A stretch of 64,000 bases of DNA from Parapedobacter defluvii (GCF_014642075.1 NZ_BMIK01000023.1:21064-85063), one strand, 5' to 3'; counted from the stretch's first letter, positions 1 through 9,399 are shown. Made by a program: numbers and translations. The notes: a model not told the origin generated them from the letters alone.

Positions 1-141
1 ATTTCGGGGCAGGTAGCGGTATTGTCCTATATGGATGTATTTTTATACATCGGTATGATGTTCCTGATCTGCGTGCCCTTTATTCTGATGCTGAAAAATA
101 AAACCGCACAGGGAAAAGTTGATTTATCTGCTTCTCACTAG
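1..141 (+). CDS. C-terminal end of a DHA2-type MFS exporter (partial)
   Basis: The reading frame is open from the first base and ends at a TAG at 139-141, giving the last 46 residues of a membrane protein. A hydrophobic helix (MDVFLYIGMMFLICVPFILML) is followed by a short polar basic tail. This layout and sequence resemble the last helix of EmrB/QacA-type 14-helix drug exporters, where a Y.DVF...G..FL.C.P motif is common. The stop overlaps the stop of the next, convergent gene inside a CTAG palindrome. The family call rests on this short tail only. Confidence 0.55.
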   Translation: MSGQVAVLSYMDVFLYIGMMFLICVPFILMLKNKTAQGKVDLSASH

Positions 142-860
142 GCAACGGCCCATTTGCCTGACTTCTTGAGGTACCGGATGGTGAAATAATAAATAGCCAG
201 CACCAGCAATATCAGGACAAGCCACTGATTCCGCGTATCGGTATCCCATTGTCCATGCGGATAGTTAAAGAAAAGGATCAAGGTAATTCCCGTCAGCCAG
301 ATCACCTGGGTATTGTATTCCTTGATCAGCCATCTTTTCCATAAAAAGTGCATTCCAGACAACGTTTTTCCCAATCCGGAGGGATTGATCAGCCAACGGT
401 GGACGCGTTTGGCGTAGGTATCGAACTGGTCGCCGAATTTGCTCCGCAGAAAATTCTCTTCCGCCAAAACAATAGCTTGGTAGATGAACAGAAACAACGG
501 AATAAAAAACAACAGGTAGAGCAATGAATTGGCAAGGATACCCACGCCCGCCAGCATCAGGATATTCCCCACGTATAACGGGTTGCGGCAATGGGCAAAA
601 ATGCCATTTGTAACCAACTGTTCGGCGTATACTTTTTTATCTTTTCCGCCTCTTACAATATAAGCAAGGGAAATGGTAGCCCCCCGTATCAGCTGCCCGG
701 TAACCGTGATGACCAGGCCGATAATCAATGGATACAGGTAGAAATCCGGACCAAAATTACGTTCGCTGAAAATGGGCGGAGAAGGAATAAACAGCGCCAA
801 ATAAAGGAAAATAAACAGGTAGTTGCGGTACCTGAAGAAAAAATTGCCAATCTGAATCAT
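138..860 (-). CDS. ICMT/PEMT-like membrane methyltransferase
   Basis: Integral membrane protein of 240 residues with about six hydrophobic segments. The central block TNGIFAHCRNPLYVGN followed by an E..F...FG..F..Y...V.R segment is the signature of the isoprenylcysteine carboxyl methyltransferase / phospholipid methyltransferase superfamily, in which the RNP-Y-G motif and the downstream Glu bind SAM. An extra hydrophobic C-terminal part (about residues 180-235) extends past the usual core. It starts 7 bp after the cmoA-like gene on the same strand, so the two are probably cotranscribed. The substrate is not evident; bacterial members methylate lipids or small molecules, and true prenylcysteine substrates are not expected. 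Confidence 0.75.
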   Translation of the reverse strand: MIQIGNFFFRYRNYLFIFLYLALFIPSPPIFSERNFGPDFYLYPLIIGLVITVTGQLIRGATISLAYIVRGGKDKKVYAEQLVTNGIFAHCRNPLYVGNILMLAGVGILANSLLYLLFFIPLFLFIYQAIVLAEENFLRSKFGDQFDTYAKRVHRWLINPSGLGKTLSGMHFLWKRWLIKEYNTQVIWLTGITLILFFNYPHGQWDTDTRNQWLVLILLVLAIYYFTIRYLKKSGKWAVA

Positions 861-867
861 ACCCCTG

Positions 868-1599
868 TTATTTGATGGCCGTGAATCCGGAAAAATTATA
901 CCATTTGAAAAAGACTTCCGTATGACTGAATCCTGCTTCCATCAACAGCTTGAGGTTTTCACTCAGCTTATAAGGAATCAGTACATTTTCGAGTGCCTCG
1001 CGTTTCTGTGAAATCTCCAGCTCGCTGTAGTGATTGCGTCTTTTATAATCGTAATAGTATTTAATAAAATTGCGGTTAAACAAGCTGTCTTCTGCCAGTA
1101 TTTTCTCTGAAATAATCAGAACTCCGCCCGGCACAAGTCCATCATAGATCTTTTTTAACAATTTCTCGCGGTATATCGGCCTTACAAACTGCATCGTCAG
1201 GCACAAAATAACGACCGATGCATTCTCAATTTCAAAATGATCATGCAGATCGACATTCTTTAATTCATATTTCCGGGAAAGTTTGGCTTCCTGGAGCTTG
1301 GCCGCACATTTTTCAAGCATATCCTTCGAGTCGTCGATGCCGACAAAATGGACGTCTTTATCCACATAGGGATCCAAGTTGAGGAAGGTAGTCCCTGTTG
1401 AACAACCCAAGTCATACACGTTGGTACCCGGAACTGCAAACTCCGCGGCCTGTTCGATGATCATCCGCTGTATTTCGTTGTAAAATGGAACAGAACGCTC
1501 CACCATGTCATCGAACGCACTTGCAACTGTAGCACCAAATTTAAAATCAGAAGGCTTTTTTATTACCTCGCTGAACACATTATCCTTATTCTTACTCAT
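868..1599 (-). CDS. cmoA: carboxy-SAM synthase-like methyltransferase (CmoA family)
   Basis: Class I Rossmann methyltransferase fold, 243 residues, close to the usual CmoA length. The SAM motif DLGCSTG lies at residues 63-69. Specific CmoA blocks are present: MVERSVPFY near the N-terminus, LTMQFV in the middle, and HYSELEISQKREALENV towards the C-terminus, which carries the Arg that in CmoA contacts the extra carboxylate. CmoA makes carboxy-S-adenosylmethionine from SAM and prephenate for cmo5U34 tRNA modification. The partner CmoB is not in this window; the neighbour is an ICMT-like methyltransferase 7 bp downstream. Family assignment is firm, the pathway in this organism is less so. Confidence 0.82.
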   Translation of the reverse strand: MSKNKDNVFSEVIKKPSDFKFGATVASAFDDMVERSVPFYNEIQRMIIEQAAEFAVPGTNVYDLGCSTGTTFLNLDPYVDKDVHFVGIDDSKDMLEKCAAKLQEAKLSRKYELKNVDLHDHFEIENASVVILCLTMQFVRPIYREKLLKKIYDGLVPGGVLIISEKILAEDSLFNRNFIKYYYDYKRRNHYSELEISQKREALENVLIPYKLSENLKLLMEAGFSHTEVFFKWYNFSGFTAIK

Positions 1600-1683
1600 A
1601 AAGTTTTCCAGGTTAATTGCCTTGATTGAATGAAGGCCAAAGTAGCGGCGAAATCTGGAAAGAATCTGGAAATGTTGCTGGAA

Positions 1684-2739
1684 TCAGTGCTCTTCGTTAA
1701 AATATAATATATAGTAATTCATCCCCTTTTCGTCATCGTATCCCTTCTCGATGAACTCCCGTTTCCCATGCACATAGACGTGGAAATTCTTATCCAATTT
1801 CAATACGCTTTTGTAGGTAGCTTGCACCTTCTTTACCGCCTGGCTTGAAATGGCAAACTGATCACCGAATGGGGCATCAAATTCCTCCTCGAACTGCTGG
1901 CGATAGGTGTTGAAAAGTCCAGCAGCCTGCGGATTACCAAGCACCTCTTCAGCAAATTCATCTTGCTTGAATGTTTCTTTATGCTTGAAATAATCCATCG
2001 AGCGGTTCAGGAGATCGATTTTATCAGCCCGCTGCAACTCAAATGCTTCATCCAATTCTTCATTGACAAATTTCTTGTATACTTTCAGGAAATTTCCCGT
2101 TTGGTTGAACGCGTCATTACGCACCCGCACACCCAGAAAATCATCCTTCCAGTAAACGGCTTCCTGTTGCCGGTTTGTCTGGTCTATCACCAATACTTTG
2201 TAACCTTCGTCGGCATCCGTATTGATAATAAGACACCCCTTGTCAAGCTTATTGATATTGATGGCTTCCTGCTCATAATCCAGATCAAAGGCACCCTGTA
2301 CCGGCGAGATTTTCAAGTAGGCCTCTTTATTTTCGGATTTGAATATTCCGATCGCTTCATGGACCTCCCCTTCCAACTGAACATCACGCAGGTGTACGAC
2401 GTAAAGCTCTCCCCCTTTTATGTTTGGGTGATTGGATACTTCGAATAGGTGTTTAGATATCTGTTGACTAAATTCCAGGAATCCGAGTTCACCGGTAAAA
2501 AACGCATTTGAAAAATGAAAGATTTCATTCAATGAAAGCGTATCGGTGGTATGGAATAGCCGGTAAACTTCGTTCAGCTTGGTAAACGGGTTCAGGAAAT
2601 AATGCATCAGCAGTTGGCTAAGCACACCGTCAGCCAAATCGACGGTCTTTTCACTCAATACATAAAATTCATCCTGCAATTTGTTACCCACCCGGTGAAT
2701 GGCCAATTGTTCAATTACGGCATCGGTATAGTAAAACAT
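1684..2739 (-). CDS. nucleoid-associated protein, NdpA/YejK-like
   Basis: Soluble protein of 351 residues without signal peptide or membrane segment. The N-terminal YTDAVIEQLAIHRVGNKL, the central DLDYEQEAININKLDKGCLI and the C-terminal part fit the 37-kDa nucleoid-associated protein family (NdpA, YejK in E. coli), which binds DNA in the nucleoid. It stands alone, with 22 bp to the deacetylase homologue upstream and 84 bp to cmoA downstream, all on the minus strand. Function in Bacteroidota has not, to my knowledge, been studied in detail. Confidence 0.75.
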   Translation of the reverse strand: MFYYTDAVIEQLAIHRVGNKLQDEFYVLSEKTVDLADGVLSQLLMHYFLNPFTKLNEVYRLFHTTDTLSLNEIFHFSNAFFTGELGFLEFSQQISKHLFEVSNHPNIKGGELYVVHLRDVQLEGEVHEAIGIFKSENKEAYLKISPVQGAFDLDYEQEAININKLDKGCLIINTDADEGYKVLVIDQTNRQQEAVYWKDDFLGVRVRNDAFNQTGNFLKVYKKFVNEELDEAFELQRADKIDLLNRSMDYFKHKETFKQDEFAEEVLGNPQAAGLFNTYRQQFEEEFDAPFGDQFAISSQAVKKVQATYKSVLKLDKNFHVYVHGKREFIEKGYDDEKGMNYYILYFNEEH

Positions 2740-2761
2740 AGTTAGTTATTTTTTTAACAGT

Positions 2762-3691
2762 TCAATCGTAAATGCGCGCTGCGACCTTAAATGTTTGGCA
2801 ATGGGCGTCCACAATATCCCGGATGCGGAGGGAATATCCTCCTCCCATGCTCACCTGAAGAGGTACCTTATGTGCGCGGCAATATTCAAACACCAATTCG
2901 TCCCGTCGGCGGCAGCCAGCAGGGGTCAGTGCCAATTTGCCTAGTTTATCGGTTGCGAGCACATCAACTCCCGCCTGGTAGAACACGAAATCGGGCTGCA
3001 CGCGCGGAAAAATAGCCTGTAGCTGGTGTTCCAGTACCGCAAGATAGGCTTCGTCGCCTGTTCCTTCAGGCAATCCCACATCCACATCCGAACGCTCTTT
3101 TCGGAATGGAAAATTACGTTCACTGTGCATCGAAAAAGTGAATACACGGGGCTCACCGGCAAAGATCTGAGCAGTTCCATTCCCTTGATGCACGTCTAAA
3201 TCGACGACCAGCACCTGGCGACAAATTCTGCTGTGGATCAGGTAAGCTGCGGCAACCGCTTGGTCGTTAAGCAGGCAAAAACCTTCACCCCAATTATATC
3301 CCGCATGGTGGGTTCCACCGGCTACATTAAATGCAACGCCATATTGATTCGCAAACCCGCATGCTTCCAGCGTACCCTGCACAATGCGGAGTTCGCGATC
3401 TACCAATGCCGCCGACAGTGGAAAGCCGATGCGTCTGACCATTGAGGGAGAAAGTGTCAAGTCAAGTAACTGGCGGCAGTAACCAGTGGCGTGCGCAAGT
3501 GCAATCGTTTTAAAATCTGCCTTTACAGGTTCAAAAAAGCTATCAGCCTGCACTGTGCCTTCATAAAGCAGTTGAGCAGGAATCAATTCATACTTCTCCA
3601 TCGGGAAGCGATGACCCTCAGGCAGCGGATGTGCATAGCTCGGATGATAGGCAATTTTCAACACAGGGCGAAGATAGCAAACAACGAACAT
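2762..3691 (-). CDS. histone deacetylase family protein (AcuC-like deacetylase)
   Basis: Arginase/deacetylase fold zinc hydrolase. The charge-relay His pair is seen in GGTHHAGYNWGEGFC, the metal ligands in VVDLDVHQGNGT (Asp and His) and in AGVDVL (Asp), and a substrate-loop glycine stretch in MGGGYS. Bacterial members deacetylate acetylated small molecules, polyamines or proteins. The frame extends to 3745, but the family starts around YHPSYAHPLPEGHRFP, so I chose the ATG at 3691, which leaves room for a shared 66-bp promoter with the divergent yceH-type gene. The protein is 309 residues, normal for the family. Confidence 0.88.
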   Translation of the reverse strand: MFVVCYLRPVLKIAYHPSYAHPLPEGHRFPMEKYELIPAQLLYEGTVQADSFFEPVKADFKTIALAHATGYCRQLLDLTLSPSMVRRIGFPLSAALVDRELRIVQGTLEACGFANQYGVAFNVAGGTHHAGYNWGEGFCLLNDQAVAAAYLIHSRICRQVLVVDLDVHQGNGTAQIFAGEPRVFTFSMHSERNFPFRKERSDVDVGLPEGTGDEAYLAVLEHQLQAIFPRVQPDFVFYQAGVDVLATDKLGKLALTPAGCRRRDELVFEYCRAHKVPLQVSMGGGYSLRIRDIVDAHCQTFKVAARIYD

Positions 3692-3757
3692 CAGCTTGCT
3701 TATTTCTGATAAAAATATCATTTTTGGCAATTGACAATAACGCATAAACCAGAAATC

Positions 3758-4405
3758 ATGGATACGATACCGCCACTTCCTATTTTGTCTGCCGAAGAGC
3801 AGCGTGTTTTGGGTGCGCTGATGGAGAAAGCAAAAGCAACGCCCGAATACTATCCCCTGACGCTAAACGCGCTGGTTGCCGCGTGCAATCAAAAGACATC
3901 GCGGAAACCCGTGGTGAGGTATGACGATAATACCGTTATTACCACGCTGGATTCGCTTCGGAAAAAAGGGCTGGTCTCGACCGTCACGGGCGGTTCAAGC
4001 CGGGTAACCAAATACAAACACAATTTTGCGGTGGTGTATCCGGTCATCCCTGCGGAGGTGACAATTATTTGTTTACTACTACTGCGGGGTGCCCAGACGC
4101 CCGGTGAGCTGAATACCAACTCGGGGAGAATGCATGAATTTGAATCGCTTGAGGAAGTTCAGTCGATATTGGACAACCTCGCAAATGCGGAGCAACCTTA
4201 TGTCAGGCAGTTGGCAAAACGCCCGGGACAAAAAGAAGCACGCTATATGCACCTGTTGGGAGGAGGAGAACTCCCGGACGATGACGACATTGATTTTCAG
4301 GATATGGGATCGTCTGCGGAACTGGCAAGCCGTCTGGCAAAAGTGGAATCCGAATTGGCTGCATTGCGGGCTGAATTTGACAAGCTTATGCAGCAATTGA
4401 CGTAA
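3758..4405 (+). CDS. yceH: YceH family protein (DUF480)
   Basis: 215 residues, the same length as E. coli YceH. Diagnostic stretches are LSAEEQRVLGALMEKA, ALVAACNQKTSRKPVV, LLLRGAQTPGEL and KEARYMHLLGG. The family consists of tandem winged-helix domains followed by a short coiled tail (here residues about 188-215, SRLAKVESELAALRAEFDKLMQQ, heptad-like). Its role is unknown. The frame can be opened further upstream at a TTG (3731), but the ATG at 3758 matches the family start. Confidence 0.85.
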   Translation: MDTIPPLPILSAEEQRVLGALMEKAKATPEYYPLTLNALVAACNQKTSRKPVVRYDDNTVITTLDSLRKKGLVSTVTGGSSRVTKYKHNFAVVYPVIPAEVTIICLLLLRGAQTPGELNTNSGRMHEFESLEEVQSILDNLANAEQPYVRQLAKRPGQKEARYMHLLGGGELPDDDDIDFQDMGSSAELASRLAKVESELAALRAEFDKLMQQLT

Positions 4406-4499
4406 CCGGCGAAAGAATTTATTTTACCGGGTACCCAAACCAAATTTCATAAATAGTTGTTATCTTTACGTAAAGTTAAAGACATCAACCCCCATTGTT

Positions 4500-4970
4500 A
4501 TGGAAACAAAACCCATAAAATACCAGCGCATACTCATTGCGACTGATGACAGTGAGTGTTCAAAAAAAGCGTTACAGCACGGCTATAACCTTGCCAAAAA
4601 CATGGAGTCGTCCGTGGCATTGATCCACGTTATCGAACCCGCCTCCCCCACAAACTATGGGGCCGATCCATTGATGGGGCAACAGCCCATTATTATTCCC
4701 GAAACCACAGAAATACAGGAAGAAAATTCAAAGAAATTGCTGGATGAACTCAGTAAGGAATTCCACGACGTGAAAGAGGTTTTCACTTTCAGCCGTATAG
4801 GCACTCCCAAACAGGAAATACTTTCCGTTGCCAGTGAATGGGCTGCAGACCTGATTATTATGGGTACGCACGGACGCACCGGTTTTGACCATTTCATATC
4901 AGGCAGCGTATCCGAAAGTGTATTGAGGAGGGCCTCCTGCCCCGTATTGGTAGTACCCAGCAAATGTTGA
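4500..4970 (+). CDS. universal stress protein UspA family
   Basis: Single-domain Usp of 156 residues. The N-terminal strand RILIATDDSE carries the conserved Asp, and the C-terminal ATP-binding motif G-x2-G-x9-G-(S/T) is complete in GTHGRTGFDHFISGSVSE. This places it in the ATP-binding subgroup. It is monocistronic: a promoter-like TATCTTTA lies about 40 bp upstream and a strong hairpin terminator follows within 15 bp. Specific stress role cannot be read from the sequence. Confidence 0.88.
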   Translation: METKPIKYQRILIATDDSECSKKALQHGYNLAKNMESSVALIHVIEPASPTNYGADPLMGQQPIIIPETTEIQEENSKKLLDELSKEFHDVKEVFTFSRIGTPKQEILSVASEWAADLIIMGTHGRTGFDHFISGSVSESVLRRASCPVLVVPSKC

Positions 4971-4980
4971 TCCCATAAAC

Positions 4981-5017
4981 AAAAAGGCCTCTATCTGTTT
5001 GATAGGAGCCTTTTATT
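4981..5017. terminator. bidirectional rho-independent terminator
   Basis: Inverted repeat AAAAGGCctcTATC / GATAggaGCCTTTT with a short loop and T-runs on both sides. It lies between the convergent universal stress protein gene and the ferredoxin gene and can serve both. Confidence 0.75.
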
Positions 5018-5047
5018 TTATCGGTCGGAAATAATATAAACTGTATC

Positions 5048-5398
5048 TTACTCCCCGTGGAGCCAAGCTTTTTTTGCCAATAATTCGTCTTCTGTTTCGC
5101 GGACGTCTTCGTCATCCACACAACAGTCTACCGGACAAACCGCAGCACATTGAGGTTCATCATGAAATCCCACACACTCTGTGCATTTATCCGAAACGAT
5201 GTAATACACTTCATCTGAAATTGCTGCTTGTTCCTCATCGGCGTCGAGTGTCGTTCCGTCACCAAAATCTATCACTCCCCTGAGTTCCGTCCCCTCGGAA
5301 AACCGCCAACTCACCCCCGCATCATATATTGCGTTATTAGGGCATTCCGGTTCGCAAGCCCCGCAATTGATGCATTCATCTGTTATCTTTATTGCCAT
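5048..5398 (-). CDS. two-[4Fe-4S] ferredoxin
   Basis: Small acidic electron carrier of 116 residues. The first cluster motif is [12 protein letters not shown] near residue 9, the second is [19 protein letters not shown] near residue 75 with an enlarged spacing between the second and third Cys, as in Allochromatium-type dicluster ferredoxins. About 45 residues separate the two halves, longer than in clostridial ferredoxins. It is divergent from the acyl-CoA reductase gene, separated by 156 bp of AT-rich DNA; I recall this pair as neighbours in many Bacteroidota, which would suggest that the ferredoxin serves reductive metabolism near that enzyme, an inference. Confidence 0.88.
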   Translation of the reverse strand: MAIKITDECINCGACEPECPNNAIYDAGVSWRFSEGTELRGVIDFGDGTTLDADEEQAAISDEVYYIVSDKCTECVGFHDEPQCAAVCPVDCCVDDEDVRETEDELLAKKAWLHGE

Positions 5399-5554
5399 CT
5401 AATCTTACAGTATATTGATAAAAATAAAAAACCTATTTTTGCAGCCTGATCAGCAAAATATTACTACAAAGTTAGTAGTCTTTTTGTTCATCGGCTTACA
5501 TATTTTTTGCAAATATACAACAATATTATCTAAATAGGTGCTAAAATTGACATT

Positions 5555-6571
5555 TTGACACAGGAACAACGCATCAATGCATTCGCTTTATTGGGTGACT
5601 ACCTGCGATCCAACAGCGCAGATCTGCAGCAGGTTATTGAACGGGCTCATCATCACAACGCTTGGTTTACACCTGCTAATGTAAGGAAAGCCCTTACCAC
5701 GACTGGGGCTCTCCTATCGGTGCCAAATTTAACCCAATGGTTAACTCCCTACTCTTTTCACGCAGAGACGGAAAAAACGGTCGGACTGATTTTAGCCGGC
5801 AACATTCCCTTAGTTGGATTTCACGACATGCTAAGCGCGCTTTGTGCGGGATTCAACATCCAGGTAAAAACATCAGCCGATGACCCGGTATTGACAGCAC
5901 ATGTGCTACGTAAATTACAGGAAATCGAACCCCGTTTTTCGTCGAAGATTGCAATAAGCGAACGGCTTAAAAATTTCGATTTGGTTATTGCCACGGGCAA
6001 TGATAACAGCGCGCGGTATTTTTCCTATTATTTTGGCAAGGTTCCCCATATTATCCGAAAAAATCGCAACAGCATCGCGGTACTGACCGGAAAGGAGACA
6101 TCTGCAGTTATTCAGGAGCTGGGCAACGACATTTTTGATTACTTCGGACTTGGATGCCGCAGTGTATCGAAATTTTTCGTACCCCAAGGATATGATATCT
6201 CTACATTCTTTGAAGGGATAACGCAGTTTTCAGCGATCATCAACCACCACAAATACGTCAATAACTACGACTACAATAAGTCGATTTATCTTATAAACGG
6301 CGACACCCATTATGACAATGGATTCCTGCTGGTCAAACCCGATCAACGCACTGCATCTCCATTGGCCGTTCTATATATGGAAACGTATGCGAACCATCGG
6401 GAGTTGACGGAACGACTGGATATGCTGGCACCTCAATTGCAATGCGTGGTAAGTACGGAGCCGCTGGCAATCACCACACCGGTAGTTATGCCCGGCCGGA
6501 GCCAGGAACCTGCATTGGACGATTACGCCGACGGCGTGAATACGCTGGGTTTTTTGGCAGAACACCGATGA
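5555..6571 (+). CDS. LuxC-like acyl-CoA reductase
   Basis: 338-residue aldehyde-dehydrogenase-fold protein of the acyl-CoA reductase (LuxC) family, which reduces fatty acyl-CoA to aldehyde with NADPH. The nucleotide-binding turn is GLILAGNIPLVGFHD, and the probable catalytic Cys sits in GLGCRSVSKFFVP. No signal peptide. The only reasonable start is a TTG (5555), since no in-frame ATG precedes the conserved region; this is a notable start choice. In Bacteroidota the physiological acyl product is not established. It is followed at 43 bp by a small conserved gene and ftsE. Confidence 0.8.
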   Translation: MTQEQRINAFALLGDYLRSNSADLQQVIERAHHHNAWFTPANVRKALTTTGALLSVPNLTQWLTPYSFHAETEKTVGLILAGNIPLVGFHDMLSALCAGFNIQVKTSADDPVLTAHVLRKLQEIEPRFSSKIAISERLKNFDLVIATGNDNSARYFSYYFGKVPHIIRKNRNSIAVLTGKETSAVIQELGNDIFDYFGLGCRSVSKFFVPQGYDISTFFEGITQFSAIINHHKYVNNYDYNKSIYLINGDTHYDNGFLLVKPDQRTASPLAVLYMETYANHRELTERLDMLAPQLQCVVSTEPLAITTPVVMPGRSQEPALDDYADGVNTLGFLAEHR

Positions 6572-6598
6572 AGCCTTTCGCTTTCACCCAATTAATGC

Positions 6599-6606
6599 TA
6601 ACTTTG
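6599..6606 (+). promoter_or_regulatory. TAnnTTTG (-7) promoter element upstream of small ORF/ftsE
   Basis: TAACTTTG matches the Bacteroidota primary sigma -7 consensus and ends 7 bp before the ATG at 6614, which would put transcription start almost on the start codon. No clear -33 TTTG is visible at the right distance, so support is partial. Confidence 0.4.
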
Positions 6607-6613
6607 CCACACG

Positions 6614-6826
6614 ATGTATGTCATGAAAGTCAAGGGCGTGGCCAAAATACCGGATTATGTCCAATTGCGTGACGATTCATTTACGTTGTTGGCTTATTTC
6701 CGGGTCGACCGACCGGATAAGTCCCTCGACAAACTGGGACTGGGCGATCAGGCGGAGCGAATTATGGAAGTCGTCAAAGAAATGCCTTTTGGACAAATTA
6801 AAAAATTAGAAATTACGGATTTATGA
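6614..6826 (+). CDS. conserved small protein upstream of ftsE
   Basis: 70 residues, soluble, mixed charge (MKVKGVAKIPDYVQLRD then RVDRPDKSLDKLGLGDQ). I recognise it as a small protein often found next to ftsE in this phylum but know no function. Translation is probably coupled: its stop overlaps the ftsE start in an ATGA. An alternative start is the ATG at 6623, which would begin at MKVKG and leave a slightly longer leader behind the TAACTTTG promoter element. Confidence 0.7.
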   Translation: MYVMKVKGVAKIPDYVQLRDDSFTLLAYFRVDRPDKSLDKLGLGDQAERIMEVVKEMPFGQIKKLEITDL

Positions 6827-7503
6827 TCGGCGATACGGTAATCACACTCAAAAATGTTGACATCTACCAACCTAAGCATTTGGTATTAGCAAATGTAAAT
6901 CTCAAAATCGACAAAGGTGAATTTGTGTTTCTCATTGGTCAAACGGGAAGCGGTAAGAGCAGCCTATTGAAAATTATTTACGGAGATCTGCACATTGCCA
7001 GCGGAGAGGGAATGGTGGCCGGCTTTGACTTAAAAAAACTCAGCGAACGTGAAGTCCCCTACCTAAGACGGAAATTAGGCATTGTTTTCCAGGATTTCCA
7101 CCTGCTCACCGATCGGACCGTAGAAAAGAACCTCGAGTTTGCTTTACGGGCTACCGGATGGAAAGACAAAGCATTGATTAACAATCGGATGCTTGATGTT
7201 TTGGAGAAAGTGGGCCTGCGTTCCAAACTCAAGAAAATGCCACATGAGCTGTCCGGCGGTGAGCAACAACGGGTTGTGATTGCTCGTGCGTTGCTAAACA
7301 ATCCAGAAGTTATCCTTGCCGATGAACCTACCGGAAATCTCGACCCTGAAACATCGGAAGAAATCGTATTGTTGTTAAGAGAAATCAGCCGTTCGGGCAC
7401 CTCCATTTTGATGGCAACACATGATTACCAGATCATCCGGAACATGCCTTCAAGGATTATCAAAACAGCCAACGGGGCTTTACTGGACAATGTGTCAATA
7501 TAG
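6823..7503 (+). CDS. ftsE: FtsE-type ABC ATPase
   Basis: 226-residue stand-alone ABC ATPase. Walker A GQTGSGKS is at residues 39-46, the ABC signature is LSGGEQQR and Walker B is VILADEPTGNLD, with the D-loop DPETSEE and H-loop ATHDY following. Length and the lack of a permease fusion fit FtsE, which with FtsX controls peptidoglycan hydrolases during division. FtsX is not next to it; grpE-dnaJ follow after 150 bp. A LolD/MacB-like ATPase is the main alternative, but FtsE is favoured by EPTGNLDPETSEEIV. Confidence 0.78.
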   Translation: MIGDTVITLKNVDIYQPKHLVLANVNLKIDKGEFVFLIGQTGSGKSSLLKIIYGDLHIASGEGMVAGFDLKKLSEREVPYLRRKLGIVFQDFHLLTDRTVEKNLEFALRATGWKDKALINNRMLDVLEKVGLRSKLKKMPHELSGGEQQRVVIARALLNNPEVILADEPTGNLDPETSEEIVLLLREISRSGTSILMATHDYQIIRNMPSRIIKTANGALLDNVSI

Positions 7504-7654
7504 GGTCAATATAGGCATTCGACTGCAAAGCCTGCCATAAAATACGCCAATTTGTAAGCATACAACCCAGAAAAACTGACAGGGTGGCGGTCTTTTTGTA
7601 ATGGCAATGAAATTGCGGCTGCAACCTCAAGGTTGATAAAGCGATGGAACGCGT

Positions 7655-8239
7655 ATGACAAAGTACAAGAAAAAAAAAGATCAGGATAATAACGACATAA
7701 TGGGAGAAAATCAATCTACTGCACCGGAAACGCAATCGGCCGAAGCAGCTAAACCCCAAAAGGGGACCGAACCTGCCAAGGAAGAGTCGACACCCGAACA
7801 GCAATTGGCGGCTGAATTGGCTGCGGCCAATGATAAATACCTACGTTTATATGCGGAATTTGACAATTACAAACGCCGGATTGCCAAAGAACGGGTTGAG
7901 CTCATGCAGACCGCCGGCAAGGAAATTATCAGCAATTTATTGCCGGTAATTGATGATTTTGACCGGGCGATAAAGGCTTTCGAAACAGCAACTGAGCTGG
8001 GTCCGGTAAAAGAAGGTGTTTCACTGGTTGGCCAAAAGCTGAAAAATATATTAACCCTCCAAGGGTTAACCGAAATGGAATCGATCGGAAAACCTTTTGA
8101 TGCCGAACTACAGGAAGCAATTACAAACGTACCCGCCCCAAGCGATGACCTGAAAGGCAAAGTAATTGATGAAATTGAAAAAGGCTACTTTTTACATGGT
8201 AAGGTATTGCGCCATGCCAAAGTTGTTGTTGGCAGTTAA
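7655..8239 (+). CDS. grpE: nucleotide exchange factor GrpE
   Basis: 194 residues. A poorly conserved, charged, Gln/Glu/Ala-rich N-terminus leads into the long helix ([18 protein letters not shown]), then [13 protein letters not shown] and the beta-wing with [21 protein letters not shown]. GrpE exchanges ADP on DnaK. It is 11 bp upstream of dnaJ and certainly cotranscribed; dnaK is not in the window. The start may be the ATG at 7655 or the one at 7700 (MGENQSTA). I see no CIRCE element in the 150 bp upstream. Confidence 0.92.
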   Translation: MTKYKKKKDQDNNDIMGENQSTAPETQSAEAAKPQKGTEPAKEESTPEQQLAAELAAANDKYLRLYAEFDNYKRRIAKERVELMQTAGKEIISNLLPVIDDFDRAIKAFETATELGPVKEGVSLVGQKLKNILTLQGLTEMESIGKPFDAELQEAITNVPAPSDDLKGKVIDEIEKGYFLHGKVLRHAKVVVGS

Positions 8240-8250
8240 TTCCTAATCGC

Positions 8251-9399
8251 ATGGCAAAAAGAGATTACTACGATGTATTGGGTGTGTCGCGCAATGCAGA
8301 CCAAGCGGAGATAAAATCTGCCTACCGGAAGCTAGCGATCAAATATCATCCAGACAAAAACCCGGGCAACGCCGAAGCCGAGGAAAAATTCAAGGAAGCC
8401 GCTGAGGCCTATGAAATACTCAGTAATCCTGAAAAGCGGCAACGCTATGATCGCTTTGGACATTCGGGGGCTTCGGGCGGCTTCGGTGGCGGTGGCATGA
8501 ATATGGAAGATATATTCAGCCAGTTCGGTGATATATTTGGCGGTGGCGGCAGTCCCTTTGAAAGTTTCTTTGGGGGCGGTGGCAGCCAACGCGGTGGGCG
8601 ACGAGTAGCCAAAGGCTCTAACCTCCGTATTAAAGTAAAGCTTACCCTTCAGGAAATTGCAAAGGGTTCTGAAAAGAAAATAAAAGTAAACAAACAGGTA
8701 GTCTGTACTGCCTGTGATGGAAGTGGGGCAAAAGACAAATCGTCATTTCACAACTGCCGTACCTGTGGAGGCACGGGAACCGTCAGACGAGTAACCAATA
8801 CCATTCTAGGCCAAATGCAAACCACCAGCACCTGCCCTACCTGTAACGGTGAAGGCGTGGAAATATCGGCAAAATGCCCGGTGTGTCATGGCGACGGATT
8901 GGTGCGTGGCGAGGAAACCATCAGCATTAACATCCCGGCAGGCGTAAGCGAAGGCATGCAACTGTCCATGAGCGGAAAGGGAAATGCTGCTCCCCGCGGT
9001 GGAGTGCCGGGCGATTTGATCATCCTCATTGACGAAATCCCTCATGAAACGCTCAAACGGGACGGGACCAATGTCATTTACGATCTGTACATTAATTTCG
9101 TAGATGCAACGTTAGGGACGAGCGCAGAAATTCCGACCATAGACGGCAAAGCGAAAATAAAAATTGAACCCGGCACCCAAGGAGGGAAAATTCTACGGCT
9201 TAAAGGCAAAGGGGTGCCCGAAGTAAATTCCTATCACAAAGGCGATCAGTTGGTATATGTGAACGTATGGACACCCAAGGCCGTATCATCCGAGGAAAAA
9301 GAATTATTGGAACGCCTCCGAAATTCACCGAACTTCAGACCGCAACCCGGAAAAAGCGAAAAAACCTTTTTTGAGCGAATAAAGGAATATTTCGAATGA
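8251..9399 (+). CDS. dnaJ: chaperone DnaJ
   Basis: Full-length type I J-protein of 382 residues. The J domain (1-70) holds HPD at 33-35; a G/F-rich linker (about 72-118) is followed by the zinc domain with four CxxCxGxG repeats ([32 protein letters not shown]) and the C-terminal peptide-binding domains. It delivers substrates to DnaK and stimulates its ATPase. It forms an operon with grpE and ends at a good hairpin terminator. Confidence 0.96.
   Translation: MAKRDYYDVLGVSRNADQAEIKSAYRKLAIKYHPDKNPGNAEAEEKFKEAAEAYEILSNPEKRQRYDRFGHSGASGGFGGGGMNMEDIFSQFGDIFGGGGSPFESFFGGGGSQRGGRRVAKGSNLRIKVKLTLQEIAKGSEKKIKVNKQVVCTACDGSGAKDKSSFHNCRTCGGTGTVRRVTNTILGQMQTTSTCPTCNGEGVEISAKCPVCHGDGLVRGEETISINIPAGVSEGMQLSMSGKGNAAPRGGVPGDLIILIDEIPHETLKRDGTNVIYDLYINFVDATLGTSAEIPTIDGKAKIKIEPGTQGGKILRLKGKGVPEVNSYHKGDQLVYVNVWTPKAVSSEEKELLERLRNSPNFRPQPGKSEKTFFERIKEYFE

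Noticed and set aside
1963..2448. 161-residue plus-strand frame across the NdpA-like gene
   Set aside because: The minus-strand gene has clear family sequence; this frame has none.
7504..7654. CIRCE or similar heat-shock operator before grpE
   Set aside because: No TTAGCACTC-N9-GAGTGCTAA-like repeat was found; only loose short repeats are visible.
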